A stretch of DNA of 43,675 bases from Oscillospiraceae bacterium (GCA_022508965.1 JAFLUD010000007.1:1-43675); one strand, 5' to 3'; positions 8,171 to 16,827 are shown, counted from the first letter of the stretch. Translations and numbers: made by a program. Notes: a model not told the origin generated them from the letters alone.

Positions 8171-10620
8171 CAGTGAACCCCCTGTGCTACACGCTCCGCA
8201 GCTTCAAGCAGACCGATCTCAAAATATTCGGTAACGCCGTCCAGATCCATTTCCGAAGAGATATTCTGCGTGTTGTTCCAGTCGATCTTGATCTCGGCGG
8301 TCGTAAAGCGGTTTATGACCTCCTGCTCCGCCAGATCGCGGAGATACTTCAGATCCTCCTCAGTGCGGGAGACCGCGTCGGAGATGTCGTCGGTGTTCGC
8401 GGCAATGCTCCCGTTATACGCAGCAATATCGCCGAGATAATCGGAATTCAGCACATTGTTGATCTCGTTGGCGTAGTCAAACTTATTCCCGAATTCCTCG
8501 CCGATATAATAGCCCGCGTCAAATGCCTCGTCATAGTTGATGTATTTGAGTGTCCATTGCTTTTTATCAACCTTAGGAACTACCTCTACGCCTGTCCCGT
8601 ATGTTTGCTGTACAGCTTCATTCATCTGCTTTCTGAAGCTCTCTATTTCGCTGCCCCAGTCCTTACCTAAAAGGCTGCCGATAGCTCTCACGGCTGTTTC
8701 GATCATTGACAAGATCGCGTCGAATACAGCCGTAAACAAACGAACTACCGAACCCAAAGGATCCGTCCAGACGTTTGCAAAGAAATTTACAAAATCCGCA
8801 ATAAAATTCCAGACAATACCGCCGTTTTCTATCGCGATATTACACAGCATTATCACCAGATTTCCTAACGCCGCGAGAATCGTCATAATAGCACCGCCCA
8901 GCATTCCGCCGAAGCTAAGCGTTAGCCCGTATGCGTCGTTTACGGAGTTTGTGTAAAGCGCAATTATTCCCACAAGCGCGGCAAATCCCGCAACCAACCA
9001 GAACACCGGGCAGGCGAGCATCGAGCCGTTGAGCAGCATCTGCGCGGCTTGCGCGGCGAGCTGTGCGCCCTTTACCGCAATCAAAGCTGCGCCATATATT
9101 CCGAGAGCCACAGCCGCCGCGCCGACGATAGGCCCGATAACACTCCAGTTATCGGCGACCCACGACGCCGCTGTCGCAATATCGCCCAAGACGGTAAGCG
9201 CTACGTCCGCCAGAATCGCCAAGAGATCAAGCACGATCTGGATTCCCTCCGTCACTCGGGTATCATTGGCAAGCTCGTTCATTTTATTGAGAACGGGCTG
9301 GAATGACATTAGCGCGTTATTTGTGAACGACGTCCATATCTGAGAGAACGTCTTCGGCATACTGTTGAATTTCGCGTTGGTGTCATTTGCCGCTGCGAAC
9401 ATCGCGTTTTTGACGATATCGGAAGTGATCATACCCTCCGACGCCAAATCCTTTAGTTTGCCCTTTGGTACGCCCATATAATCGGCTATCGCCTGGATAA
9501 TGGTGGGCGCTTGCTCGAGAATAGAGTTGAATTCCTCGCCGCGCAGAACACCCGAACCCATAGCCTGCGTGAGCTGGAGCATAGCTGCCTGAACGCCGCT
9601 TGCCTCAGTACCCGCAATGACGAACTGCTTGTTCACCTGCTCCATAAAGGCGACTATCTCCGCGGTGCTGTCGAACGCGCTGCCCGCGTTATTGCCGAGC
9701 TTTGCGATGGCGTCGGCAGTGGCAGCATACAAGCCGCGGGCGCGTTCGGCTGACGCAAAAATCATATTCTGCAGGTCTGCAGTAGACTGCAAGCCGTCGT
9801 TCATCAGATCCAGCCGCGCGGTCGTAGAAATCAAAGTATCCGATAGATCCATAGCCTTTCCCAAGCCTTTGACCCCTATATATGCGCCGCCTACCTTTTT
9901 TATCATACTAATCAGCTTGTCAGCCTCACCCTGCCCCTGCCGGATTGCGCTGTTGAATTCGCCCTGTTCGCCGATGTTGTCGCGGATATATCTTTCGGTA
10001 TTTCCGACGGTATTACACAGCTCCAGATATGCCCGGTTCGCTCTTTCAACGTCCATATTATCGACGGCGGCATTCATCTGATTTTGCAATTGCACCGCCG
10101 AATTCAACTGCTGCCGGAGCTGCTCGAGCTGATTGTTTGCTGTCGGAGAGACCACGCGCATGGGATTTGCCGAGATTCTCTGTATTCGCTGTTGGAGTGT
10201 GCTTATTCGCTGTTCCACAGCGATTATATCATTAGCCGCACCCTCCGGCAAAATGCGTCTGTATTGCGCGTGTTGAGTTAATCTGCCTTGAGTATTGGCA
10301 AGCTGATTCATAAGCTCATTCGCGCTGTTCAATTCCTGCTGATAACGCTCGACCCCCGTCGTATCAAACACCGGGATGTCGCTGTCCGACTGCCAATTGA
10401 AGGCGGCGCCCTGCCCCGTTTCGCAGAAACGCTCCATAGCAGCATTCGCATTGTTAATAGCGTTTTGAGCATTCTGGATAGCCGTCGCGTCAAACGCCCC
10501 GTCTATGGCTGTCTGAGCCTGCCGCATAATGTCAACCGTGGCGTTTACAGCGTTTATAACGCCCAAGATCGGGGCGGAAAACGCGTCAGTCAGCGAAATC
10601 CTATTTTCGAGAATCCCCAT
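8170..10620 (-). CDS. Tail tape measure protein
   Basis: 816 residues, by far the longest tail gene. Residues about 235-420 form the conserved tape-measure N-terminal domain (LQSTADLQNMIFASAERARG, GSGVLRGEEFNSILEQAP, LKDLASEGMITSDIVKNAMF). Residues about 60-230 are helical and rich in Gln/Asn. A very hydrophobic central block (about 485-585) contains likely membrane-interacting helices. It sets tail length and is ejected during infection. It starts 1 nt after the stop of the frameshifted tail chaperone, the usual order in tailed phages. Confidence 0.95.
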   Translation of the reverse strand: MGILENRISLTDAFSAPILGVINAVNATVDIMRQAQTAIDGAFDATAIQNAQNAINNANAAMERFCETGQGAAFNWQSDSDIPVFDTTGVERYQQELNSANELMNQLANTQGRLTQHAQYRRILPEGAANDIIAVEQRISTLQQRIQRISANPMRVVSPTANNQLEQLRQQLNSAVQLQNQMNAAVDNMDVERANRAYLELCNTVGNTERYIRDNIGEQGEFNSAIRQGQGEADKLISMIKKVGGAYIGVKGLGKAMDLSDTLISTTARLDLMNDGLQSTADLQNMIFASAERARGLYAATADAIAKLGNNAGSAFDSTAEIVAFMEQVNKQFVIAGTEASGVQAAMLQLTQAMGSGVLRGEEFNSILEQAPTIIQAIADYMGVPKGKLKDLASEGMITSDIVKNAMFAAANDTNAKFNSMPKTFSQIWTSFTNNALMSFQPVLNKMNELANDTRVTEGIQIVLDLLAILADVALTVLGDIATAASWVADNWSVIGPIVGAAAVALGIYGAALIAVKGAQLAAQAAQMLLNGSMLACPVFWLVAGFAALVGIIALYTNSVNDAYGLTLSFGGMLGGAIMTILAALGNLVIMLCNIAIENGGIVWNFIADFVNFFANVWTDPLGSVVRLFTAVFDAILSMIETAVRAIGSLLGKDWGSEIESFRKQMNEAVQQTYGTGVEVVPKVDKKQWTLKYINYDEAFDAGYYIGEEFGNKFDYANEINNVLNSDYLGDIAAYNGSIAANTDDISDAVSRTEEDLKYLRDLAEQEVINRFTTAEIKIDWNNTQNISSEMDLDGVTEYFEIGLLEAAERVAQGVH

Positions 10621-10621
10621 T

Positions 10622-11235
10622 TTACCGCCCCTTTCGTTTGATCTCTTCGGCCTGCTTTTTGTCCTTTTCGGCTTTTATATCTATCGCCGCGATGATGAAA
10701 GCCTTTTCTTTCTCGTCCAGATTCAGAAAATCGGACGGCATAATATGCAGTTTATGAAGGGCATAGTAGGCATAATTAGCCTCCCAATCCCCTTCATTTA
10801 TCAGTTTTTTGCTTCATCGATCTCGTCGCTAAGCGTCGCGTCCATTCCGTTGAAACGCTGAATAAACTGAACCAGCCTGTCGTACTCTCCGGGATTATCG
10901 ACCATAGCGTAAAGCAGCTTTTCGGGAGTGTTTACGCCGTAGGAATCCTGAAGCTCCTTGTCGTACAGATCGGGGAAAACCGTCGAAGCGACGATGACCT
11001 TTTCAAAATATTTCGCGGTTTTCAGCGTCGAAATGTATGTTTTAGGATTTTTAGGGTTCGGCTCGTTTACCAGACACTCGTCGCGGAGCCTGGAATTCTG
11101 TTCCGAACTCAGCCGCTTAAATTCCCACTCAAGAGGCTTTCCGCCCTCGTCGCAGAGAGAAGCCGTGGGCGCGTAATGCTCGTTTTTCTGCTGGGTTTTG
11201 TTGTCGCGCATAAAAAGCGCAAATTTGCTGCTCAT
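10622..11235 (-). CDS. Frameshifted long form of the tail assembly chaperone (G-T-like), about 204 aa
   Basis: The zero frame ends at TGA 10801-10803. Just before the stop is A AAA AAC (10810-10804), a classic X XXY YYZ slippery heptamer in the right phase. A -1 slip reads on for exactly 60 codons (LINEGDWEANYAYYALHKLH and onward, ending EEIKRKGR) to TAA at 10622-10624, which is 1 nt before the tape measure ATG. The extra part is helical and highly charged, as in lambda gpT and the PBSX XkdN-region chaperones. Without the slip, about 175 nt between chaperone and tape measure would be empty in an otherwise packed operon. Slipping efficiency cannot be judged from sequence alone. Confidence 0.8.
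10801..11235 (-). CDS. Tail assembly chaperone, short form (XkdN-like)
   Basis: 144 residues. LSSEQNSRLRDECLVNE, then VIVASTVFPDLYDKELQDSYG and LLYAMVDNPGEYDRLVQFIQRFNG are typical of XkdN-family chaperones, which hold tape measure and tube subunits during tail assembly. It sits between the tail tube gene and the tape measure, as expected. It ends DEAKN at a stop directly downstream of a slippery site; see the long form. Confidence 0.86.
   Translation of the reverse strand: MSSKFALFMRDNKTQQKNEHYAPTASLCDEGGKPLEWEFKRLSSEQNSRLRDECLVNEPNPKNPKTYISTLKTAKYFEKVIVASTVFPDLYDKELQDSYGVNTPEKLLYAMVDNPGEYDRLVQFIQRFNGMDATLSDEIDEAKN
10804..10810 (-). promoter_or_regulatory. Predicted -1 programmed ribosomal frameshift site A AAA AAC
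   Basis: On the minus strand the codons read GCA AAA AAC TGA. The heptamer A AAA AAC lets both tRNAs re-pair after a one-base slip, and the zero-frame stop follows at once. The -1 frame is open for 60 codons up to the tape measure start. I saw no obvious strong downstream stem-loop. Confidence 0.75.
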
Positions 11236-11255
11236 AATAGATATTTCCTTTCTTA

Positions 11256-11738
11256 TCAGTTAGTGAGAAAACCGTCAAGATACTCGAAGGTCTCGGGCAT
11301 CTTGAAGTCGTCGAAGGTGAAGTTTACCTCTTCGTCGAGATAATCCGCGTCGGCGTCGAATTTCGCCAGGATCCCGCCGTCGATATTGCAGTCCACGAGG
11401 ATCACCGTCTGTCTGCCGACCGCGGAGGTCTTATCCTCGTTGGTGATCTGCATATCAAAGTACATATCCTCGCCTGTGTCCTTGTAATGCAGCATCATTT
11501 CGCGGATCACCGACTGATTGTAGTGAAGAGTAGCCTTGCCCGAGCCGGACCAGCCCGCAGCCTTGTTTCCCTTGCCCGTTTTTCCGAGGATCGGGACGGT
11601 GGTCTTCTTTTTCTCGATCTTCGCTTCGACATTGATCGCCTGCATAAAATTATAGCGGCGTGTTCCGATAGTGACAAAGCACTCCGCCTGCGCACCCGCG
11701 ATCGTGTCCTTTGCCTTCATAACAGCGTTGTTACCCAT
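11256..11738 (-). CDS. Tail tube protein, XkdM/DUF2001 family
   Basis: 160 residues, typical length. It contains AQAECFVTIGTRRYNFMQAINVEAKIEKKKTTVPILGKTGKGNKAAGWSG-type sequence (quoted in parts: GTRRYNFMQ, VPILGKTGKGNKAAGW, KATLHYNQSVIREM), the signature of XkdM-like tube subunits that polymerise inside the contractile sheath. It lies directly after the sheath gene, the standard order in myoviruses. Confidence 0.92.
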   Translation of the reverse strand: MGNNAVMKAKDTIAGAQAECFVTIGTRRYNFMQAINVEAKIEKKKTTVPILGKTGKGNKAAGWSGSGKATLHYNQSVIREMMLHYKDTGEDMYFDMQITNEDKTSAVGRQTVILVDCNIDGGILAKFDADADYLDEEVNFTFDDFKMPETFEYLDGFLTN

Positions 11739-11759
11739 CTTTTTAATTCCTCCTTGTAA

Positions 11760-13076
11760 TTACGCGACCGTGACGGTCATATACAGCTTGGACATAGCGT
11801 TTACGACGCTGATCGAGCCGTTTACAACGACCGATTTCTTGGTATCGCCCTGATCTATTGTGATATCGGAATCCGAGAAATTCTCGATCGCGCGAAGTTC
11901 CTGCAGCTGCTCATGGAGCTTGACGATATCCGACCACAGCGATATGCGCCCCGCGTTGTCGTTAGGCACTACGCCGAGATATTTAGTCTTGAACAGCACA
12001 GCCATGTCGTTCGCTATCTGATCCATAACGCGCACGGTCTGATTATCCTTGAAGATATCGCCCTGTGTTTCGGAAGTCGTTACCATTGTATTGATATCGT
12101 CCAAAACGCGGATATCCGCACCTTCCTTGTGGAATATGAATGCGCCGGACTTGATCTTGTTCTTCAGATCTGTCTGACTGTACTGCGCGGCAATGGAAAA
12201 TTCGCCGTCGTACTTGCGGTTCTGAACCGAGCGATTGACCTCGCAGCCCGCTTCCGCGCCGGTTACCCAGTAAACCGCCGAAGCAGCGTTGAAAGTATCG
12301 TCGGTGTCGGCAACGTCATTCTCCACGCTGATTATTCCGTAATAGTCCGCCTTTGTGTACCGATGAAGAACAAGCTGGAACTTAATGCCCATCTCGTCGC
12401 GCAGACGTCGGCAAAACGCCGCGTAAAGCCCCTTGGTGCTGTCGTCGGTCACCGTCACTCCCATAGTGTTGTAGCCGTATGCCTCGATCTTGTCAAGGTA
12501 ATTCTGGTGCGCGGTGCCGTTCACCTCGCCGTTTGTTCCGCCATTAAGAGGAGCAGCCGCGGTCTCTGCAAGCTCCGCTTTGTCATTGAACGTAACGAAG
12601 TCGTTTGAAACCAGCTCCGACGCGTTTTTCACGGTCTGCTCGTCAACTATCACAGTATCGAGAAGAGTTGAAACGTCATACAGTGTCTCGTCGTCGATGT
12701 TCTTCCGAATAACGATCTTGAGAGCGTTTCCGCGTATTCCCGAATATTTCGCCGTAGCGAAATCGTTCTTTGCCTTTTCACCGCCGCTTGTCAGCTTAAA
12801 CGCGTGAAGGGTCTTTGCGTTCAAAAACAGATCACGCAGACCCTTTAATTTTGCGTGAGTGTACTCATACCCGAATATCTTCAGCGCATTCTTCTGAAAA
12901 TCGCTGCTTTCTACTGTGAAAACCTCGCCGTCAACTCCCCAATCGAGCAGAAGCGGCATTGTCGCTATTCCGCGGTTCGAGAGCGCCGCTGTTGCCGCAG
13001 CCGCCGAAACAAAGTTGATATATGTACCGGGCAGTTCCTTGTTCTGTACCGTAAAAGTACCGCCGCCAAGTGCCAT
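11760..13076 (-). CDS. Contractile tail sheath protein (XkdK-like)
   Basis: 438 residues. N-terminus GGGTFTVQNKELPGTYINFV and the motif RGIATMPLLLDWGVDGEV are typical of phage tail sheath proteins; the C-terminal part (FKDNQTVRVMDQIANDMAVL, SVVVNGSISVVNAMSKLYM) is the conserved core that holds the sheath together. Its presence with the tube and baseplate J genes shows that the prophage has a contractile tail. Length matches PBSX XkdK relatives. Confidence 0.95.
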   Translation of the reverse strand: MALGGGTFTVQNKELPGTYINFVSAAAATAALSNRGIATMPLLLDWGVDGEVFTVESSDFQKNALKIFGYEYTHAKLKGLRDLFLNAKTLHAFKLTSGGEKAKNDFATAKYSGIRGNALKIVIRKNIDDETLYDVSTLLDTVIVDEQTVKNASELVSNDFVTFNDKAELAETAAAPLNGGTNGEVNGTAHQNYLDKIEAYGYNTMGVTVTDDSTKGLYAAFCRRLRDEMGIKFQLVLHRYTKADYYGIISVENDVADTDDTFNAASAVYWVTGAEAGCEVNRSVQNRKYDGEFSIAAQYSQTDLKNKIKSGAFIFHKEGADIRVLDDINTMVTTSETQGDIFKDNQTVRVMDQIANDMAVLFKTKYLGVVPNDNAGRISLWSDIVKLHEQLQELRAIENFSDSDITIDQGDTKKSVVVNGSISVVNAMSKLYMTVTVA

Positions 13077-13078
13077 AA

Positions 13079-13279
13079 TTATTTCACCTTACCTTTCAAA
13101 TAGTCGTCAAGAATCTTCTTTACATCGCCTTCGGTATAGGACTTATCGTCCTTCAAAAGCGCGTTAAGCAAATCGCGGTGTTTTGAGAATTTCTCGGAGT
13201 TCACGATCTGCCGCTTGGTGTACGCCGTCTGCTTCTTTTCGGCAGGCTCGGCGATAACGGGCGCTTCGTTCTTGCTCAT
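13079..13279 (-). CDS. Small acidic/basic protein before the sheath gene, unknown
   Basis: 66 residues, highly charged (EKKQTAYTKRQIVNSEKFSKHRDLLNALLK), with no membrane segment and probably helical in its C-terminal half. It lies between the tail terminator-like gene and the sheath gene; small unnamed proteins are common at this place in PBSX-like operons. The stop lies 2 nt before the sheath ATG. No function can be given. Confidence 0.7.
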   Translation of the reverse strand: MSKNEAPVIAEPAEKKQTAYTKRQIVNSEKFSKHRDLLNALLKDDKSYTEGDVKKILDDYLKGKVK

Positions 13280-13283
13280 AAAA

Positions 13284-13715
13284 TCACTCCTTTGCCGTGA
13301 TATTCATTGAAATTTCGTTCAATTCGTCAGCTTTGTCAACGATCTTGTTCGTGAAAAAATCGTAACTGACGAAATAATTCAGCGCGCCGCCCTCAACCTC
13401 AAAGTGCATCTGTGTTCCGCGGAGAAGATCACCGCTCTCGGAAATGACTTCCAGGCAGGAATTAAGGCGCTCGCCGACACTGTAGCACTCCTCGTCCGGG
13501 TGCAGCGTATCTTTTGGGAGATACTGAATGTGGAACATAAAGTGATTGCGGTATCGGCTGTTCGGGAAAGCCTTCACGCTCGGATTTACGCAGGTAATAA
13601 AAAAGCAGGGCTCTTTTACTCCCTGCGTCACATATTCCTTGTATTTCGTGTAGCCCTCGCCAAATTCCAGGCCGAGAGCAATTGAAATCGCCGCGATCAG
13701 TTTTTCTATCATCAT
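13284..13715 (-). CDS. Tail terminator/tail completion-like protein (DUF6838-like)
   Basis: 143 residues. The pattern of an N-terminal helix (IEKLIAAISIALGLEFGEGY), then YVTQGVKEPCFFITCVNP, HFMFHIQYLP and a C-terminal beta-hairpin with the FVSYDFF segment, resembles the family found between the gp10-like and sheath genes of Firmicutes myoviruses. It probably caps the tail tube so that the head can join. It overlaps the upstream gene by 4 nt. The family name is from memory of the pattern; position is the stronger support. Confidence 0.65.
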   Translation of the reverse strand: MMIEKLIAAISIALGLEFGEGYTKYKEYVTQGVKEPCFFITCVNPSVKAFPNSRYRNHFMFHIQYLPKDTLHPDEECYSVGERLNSCLEVISESGDLLRGTQMHFEVEGGALNYFVSYDFFTNKIVDKADELNEISMNITAKE

Positions 13716-14140
13716 CCGCCCTCCAGAAACTTTTTGAGCTTTTCTTCGAGAACCCTGCCGGCAATTTGCCTCACCTCATCCTCGGATATTGTAAGCATCT
13801 TTTTTCCCTCAACAATACCGCCGTTTTTGGTTCTGTGGCCGTATTCCACATACGGCGCGTAGTAAACAGGGTTTTTTATCGTGATCGTGTAGGTGTTACC
13901 CGTTTTTACGACGTTTTCAACTGTCCAGCCTCGTTGAAGAGTTCCCCCGACCTTGCCGCTGCCGCGCGGATACTGTCCGACGGGAGTTCTGGGAAGTACC
14001 TTTGCCATAAGCCGCGCCGCCAGTTCCTCGGTGCATTCGGTCATAAACCGATTGATCTTTTCGGGAGTAAGGCGGCTCAGCTTCTGCTGAAGCTCAAGCA
14101 TTCCGCCAAAATCGAACCGCACGTTCCCCATTACGCCCAC
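13712..14140 (-). CDS. HK97 gp10-like / XkdI-like head-tail joining protein
   Basis: 142 residues. LELQQKLSRLTPEKINRFMTECTEELAARLMAKVLPRTPVGQYPRGSGKVGGTLQRGWTV is the characteristic N-terminal layout of HK97 gp10 and XkdI proteins (quoted as FMTECTEELAARLM and RTPVGQYP), followed by NPVYYAPYVEYGHRT, a near-diagnostic motif. It probably belongs to the connector/tail-completion set. It overlaps both neighbours slightly, as is normal for this operon. Confidence 0.86.
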   Translation of the reverse strand: MGVMGNVRFDFGGMLELQQKLSRLTPEKINRFMTECTEELAARLMAKVLPRTPVGQYPRGSGKVGGTLQRGWTVENVVKTGNTYTITIKNPVYYAPYVEYGHRTKNGGIVEGKKMLTISEDEVRQIAGRVLEEKLKKFLEGG

Positions 14141-14508
14141 CCCCGGAACATCTCAAGAATGATCTCCTGATGTGTAGCATAAACCGCGGGCTTGCCGCTT
14201 AACGAGTATTCCGAGGTATTGCCGTTCTGAGTAACGATAATCTTCGTTCCCTCGGTGATCCTGACCTCGGGCGCGATAAACAGCTTTATCGTCTGCAATA
14301 CAGCTGCCGCCGCATCGGTCTGAGCGGCGGCGACTGTTTTTTCAAACGAGATCCGGCAGGGGATTTTCTCGGCAACAACGGTCTCCTGCTTGCTTGTGAT
14401 CTGAGTTATAGGATCGGTTTTATTACCGAATTCCACCAGATCGCACAGCCCGTCGTATGTACTCTCGATACATCGCCGCGCCGTTACCAGCAAATTCTCC
14501 GATAACAC
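14131..14508 (-). CDS. Head closure/connector protein (XkdH-like)
   Basis: 125 residues, mostly beta structure: YDGLCDLVEFGNKTDPIT, then AEKIPCRISFEKT and VRITEGTKIIVTQNGNTSEY. The pattern of a small SH3-like barrel that locates a ligand-type TEGTKIIV strand is seen in stopper/head-closure proteins encoded after the gp6-like adaptor. Position between adaptor and gp10-like gene supports this. The exact family is uncertain. Confidence 0.65.
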   Translation of the reverse strand: MLSENLLVTARRCIESTYDGLCDLVEFGNKTDPITQITSKQETVVAEKIPCRISFEKTVAAAQTDAAAAVLQTIKLFIAPEVRITEGTKIIVTQNGNTSEYSLSGKPAVYATHQEIILEMFRGWA

Positions 14509-14879
14509 GATAATTCCCCCAGTCCGTATGTTGTCAAGCGGTTGATAAGCGCGTCAAGCCGCTGCTCTGCGGTAAGCGAGCCGTCGCCGAAGGTGGTGGA
14601 AGTGTCTCCGACTTGGATCTGCTTGACGGCAGCGGACAAGTCAAGACCAGCGATATCCTGCGGCGCAAAGGTCTTCTTCGACCGCAAAAACTCTCCCACA
14701 GCCATATCAACCGCGATCTCAAACAGCCCCTCGGGGATATCCGAGATGTTGCAGTCGTTTTTGATGAAATTCACAGCCTTGTTTACCGCAAAATCCAGGA
14801 TCGCCGCGTCGCCGTCCTTGAAGTCATACCCGAACGATCCCAGTCTCTTTTTCGCCGCTTCCAAGATACCCATTGCCAT
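14484..14879 (-). CDS. Head-tail adaptor (gp6/XkdG-region connector)
   Basis: 131 residues, mainly helical: AAILDFAVNKAVNFIKNDCNISDIPEGLFEIAVDMAVGEFLRSK is typical of the phage head-tail connector family (quoted: NKAVNFIKNDCN, LFEIAVDMAVGEFL), followed by AVKQIQVGDTSTTFG. It binds beneath the portal. It starts with ATG overlapping the capsid stop (TGATG); a second ATG two codons in fits the ribosome site AAGGG better. Confidence 0.8.
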   Translation of the reverse strand: MAMGILEAAKKRLGSFGYDFKDGDAAILDFAVNKAVNFIKNDCNISDIPEGLFEIAVDMAVGEFLRSKKTFAPQDIAGLDLSAAVKQIQVGDTSTTFGDGSLTAEQRLDALINRLTTYGLGELSCYRRICW

Positions 14880-16075
14880 CAGCCCTTAGAGATAATACGC
14901 GCGATAGCGATAGCCTTGTGAGAGATCGCAGTCTCGCCGTTGTTGATGATCTGCCAGTTCGCGCCGGCTGCGAGATCGCTGTTCTTTGCGGACGCGGTGA
15001 TTGTCGCGGGCTTCTCAAACGAGATTCCGTCAACGCCGACAATGTATCTGTCACGAACGTACAGCGTGTTCTCGCCGCCGTTGGTCTTTGCGTCGCGCGT
15101 CATCTCGTACGGCACGGAATCCCCGATGTTGTCGAGAATAATCGAGCCGGTGCCGAGAACGTAGCTGGTGTAGGTCGGAACGCCGTCGGCGGTTTTCTCG
15201 TAATAGCTCGAGGTGGACGGATTGCCCGTCGGATCGGGAACGACGCTGTAGTTGTCGCCGTTTTTGGTGTAATAGGTCTTGCCGCTTGTAACGGAAGTGT
15301 CGGAACTCTTAGCATACTTCGCGCCTGCCTCTCCTATCGGCATAGAATCGTCAATAAGAACGCGTCTGCCGTTCCAGGTGCCGATACTCAGATCCTGCTG
15401 AATACCGTTCTTATCGGTGTAGGTGAGGTATTTCAGCAAGCGAAGATTCTCAAGGTTCGTCGCAACCGAACTGTGCATAATGATCAGCTTAAAAATATCC
15501 TTGTTGTCGCCGCAAGCCTGCTGCATTGCGGTGTTGAGAGTGGAAGCTCCCGCAAATGCCTTTTCATCGGCATTGCCCGAAATATCGTAGGTGTGCTTCT
15601 CGATGAAATCCTTAGCTGCCTTGTCAGCCACGGTGTCGCCCGCGGTAGACATCGCGAAAATTCCGCCCAGAACGGACAGAAGGATATTCTGCTTCACCTG
15701 CTGCTTGTATGCTGCGATCTGCTTCGCGACGTTGTCCATAAAGTTAACGCCCGCGGTGATGTTCTTCGAGAACGAGCGCTCCGTCCAGCCGTCCATACGG
15801 GAGGCGGTAACAAAGCCCTGCTCGTAGGTGGAAGTGTTGGTGGACGCGATATTCGTCGCGCCGTCGTTGTTCTGGGAAGTCTCGCCCGAGATCAGCCCGA
15901 AATACGGGATCCTCGCGTACAGAGAACCCGACTGCGAACTCAGCGCCGCGCGTGCCTGCGCGTTGCTGCCTACCGCGCCCGACTCCGCGAGTGCGGTCTT
16001 GCGGGTGTTCGGAATGTTTTCAACATACTTTCCGAACGCCTGCGGATTAAAGCTCTTGCTGTCAAACTGTGCCAT
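14879..16075 (-). CDS. Major capsid protein, with an inserted surface-type domain
   Basis: 398 residues from the ATG at 16075, which lies 8 nt after AAAGGAG; a TTG two codons upstream is too close to that site. The order scaffold, capsid, adaptor supports the call, as do the conserved segments YEQGFVTASRMDGWTERSFS, ITAGVNFMDNVAKQIAAY, DIFKLIIMHSSVATNLENL and GTWNGRRVLIDDSMP. Residues about 254-298 interrupt the usual fold with a Thr/Tyr/Ser-rich unit (SGKTYYTKNGDNYSVV, PTGNPSTSSYYE) that looks like an added exposed domain. The family is the T4/SPP1-gp13-like HK97-fold group seen in Firmicutes phages. Confidence 0.92.
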   Translation of the reverse strand: MAQFDSKSFNPQAFGKYVENIPNTRKTALAESGAVGSNAQARAALSSQSGSLYARIPYFGLISGETSQNNDGATNIASTNTSTYEQGFVTASRMDGWTERSFSKNITAGVNFMDNVAKQIAAYKQQVKQNILLSVLGGIFAMSTAGDTVADKAAKDFIEKHTYDISGNADEKAFAGASTLNTAMQQACGDNKDIFKLIIMHSSVATNLENLRLLKYLTYTDKNGIQQDLSIGTWNGRRVLIDDSMPIGEAGAKYAKSSDTSVTSGKTYYTKNGDNYSVVPDPTGNPSTSSYYEKTADGVPTYTSYVLGTGSIILDNIGDSVPYEMTRDAKTNGGENTLYVRDRYIVGVDGISFEKPATITASAKNSDLAAGANWQIINNGETAISHKAIAIARIISKG

Positions 16076-16089
16076 AATCAAATCTCCTT

Positions 16090-16698
16090 TTATTCAAATT
16101 TAACACTGGGATTTTTCTCCGCGTAAGCTACCATCTGCGAGTAGGTCATCTGGGAAAAATCCGCGTCTGCCTTCGGCGTGCCGTCATTCGACGCGCCGGG
16201 ATTGAAGCCGGTGAAATTCTGCGGCCGGGGATCGTCCTTTTCCGCGAACAGATAGCCGTCCGATTTACGGACCTCCTCGAGCTGCTCCGAAAGCCCCGAG
16301 AGCTTGCCGTCCGAGCCGAGCTTGATATTCTCGAAGTTCAGCAAGGCTCTCACCGCTTTTCCGTTCTTTGCGCCGGCTGTTGCCAACGCCGAATCCACGG
16401 CATTATCGAGCTTCAGCTGCGCGATCTCCGCCTCGTGAGCCTTGTTTTGCTCGGCGTTCGCATTCTGCAATTCCTCGATCTGCTTTTTCAGAGCCTCGTT
16501 GTCACCGCTGAATTTCTTCAGCTCCGACAGCTGGTTGTCGCGCTCCTCGACAGCGGATCTCAAGGACTTGTTCTCCTCGTTGACCTCGTTGAACCGCGCC
16601 TTCGGGATATAGCCCTTAAGCTCCTCGGCGGACGCGCTCTCGCACTTCTCCGCGATCTCCTCGGATACGCCCAGCTTCAAAAAATCTTCCTTCTTCAT
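16090..16698 (-). CDS. Capsid scaffold protein (GP20/DUF4355-like)
   Basis: 202 residues. The N-terminus LKLGVSEEIAEKCESASAEELKGYIPKARFNEVNEENKSL (quoted as KARFNEVNEENKSL) and the long charged coiled coil (about 38-100, LEEL/QIEELQNANAEQNK style) are typical of phage minor structural GP20 scaffolds. The C-terminal 60 residues are Pro/Gly-rich and end in a helix thought to bind capsid protein. It precedes the capsid gene by 14 nt. The ribosome site GAAAGGAAG precedes the ATG. Confidence 0.88.
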   Translation of the reverse strand: MKKEDFLKLGVSEEIAEKCESASAEELKGYIPKARFNEVNEENKSLRSAVEERDNQLSELKKFSGDNEALKKQIEELQNANAEQNKAHEAEIAQLKLDNAVDSALATAGAKNGKAVRALLNFENIKLGSDGKLSGLSEQLEEVRKSDGYLFAEKDDPRPQNFTGFNPGASNDGTPKADADFSQMTYSQMVAYAEKNPSVKFE

Positions 16699-16794
16699 AG
16701 TGATCTTCCTTTCAAAACGTTTTTTCCCGCGGTTCAGTCCGCGAATATTGTCTTGTTATTTTACGCCTGCAATACCAAAAAGGCGAATTTTGGG

Positions 16795-16827
16795 TATAAA
16801 AAAGCGCCTTGATCTCTCAAAGCGCTT
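16795..16827 (-). terminator. Rho-independent terminator after the MuF/small-gene pair
   Basis: On the minus strand an 11-bp stem (AAGCGCTTTGA / TCAAGGCGCTT, one G-T-type mismatch at the middle) with a 4-nt loop is followed by TTTTAT. It stands between the 105-residue gene and the scaffold gene, in a 182-nt gap that is unusual for this packed operon. The gap also holds a second hairpin (CGCGG/CCGCG, 16731-16746). It may separate an acquired unit from the capsid genes, or be read through. Confidence 0.65.

Noticed and set aside
14873-16126. 417-codon plus-strand open frame opposite the capsid gene
   Set aside because: Shadow frame; the minus strand encodes a convincing major capsid protein with a good ribosome site.
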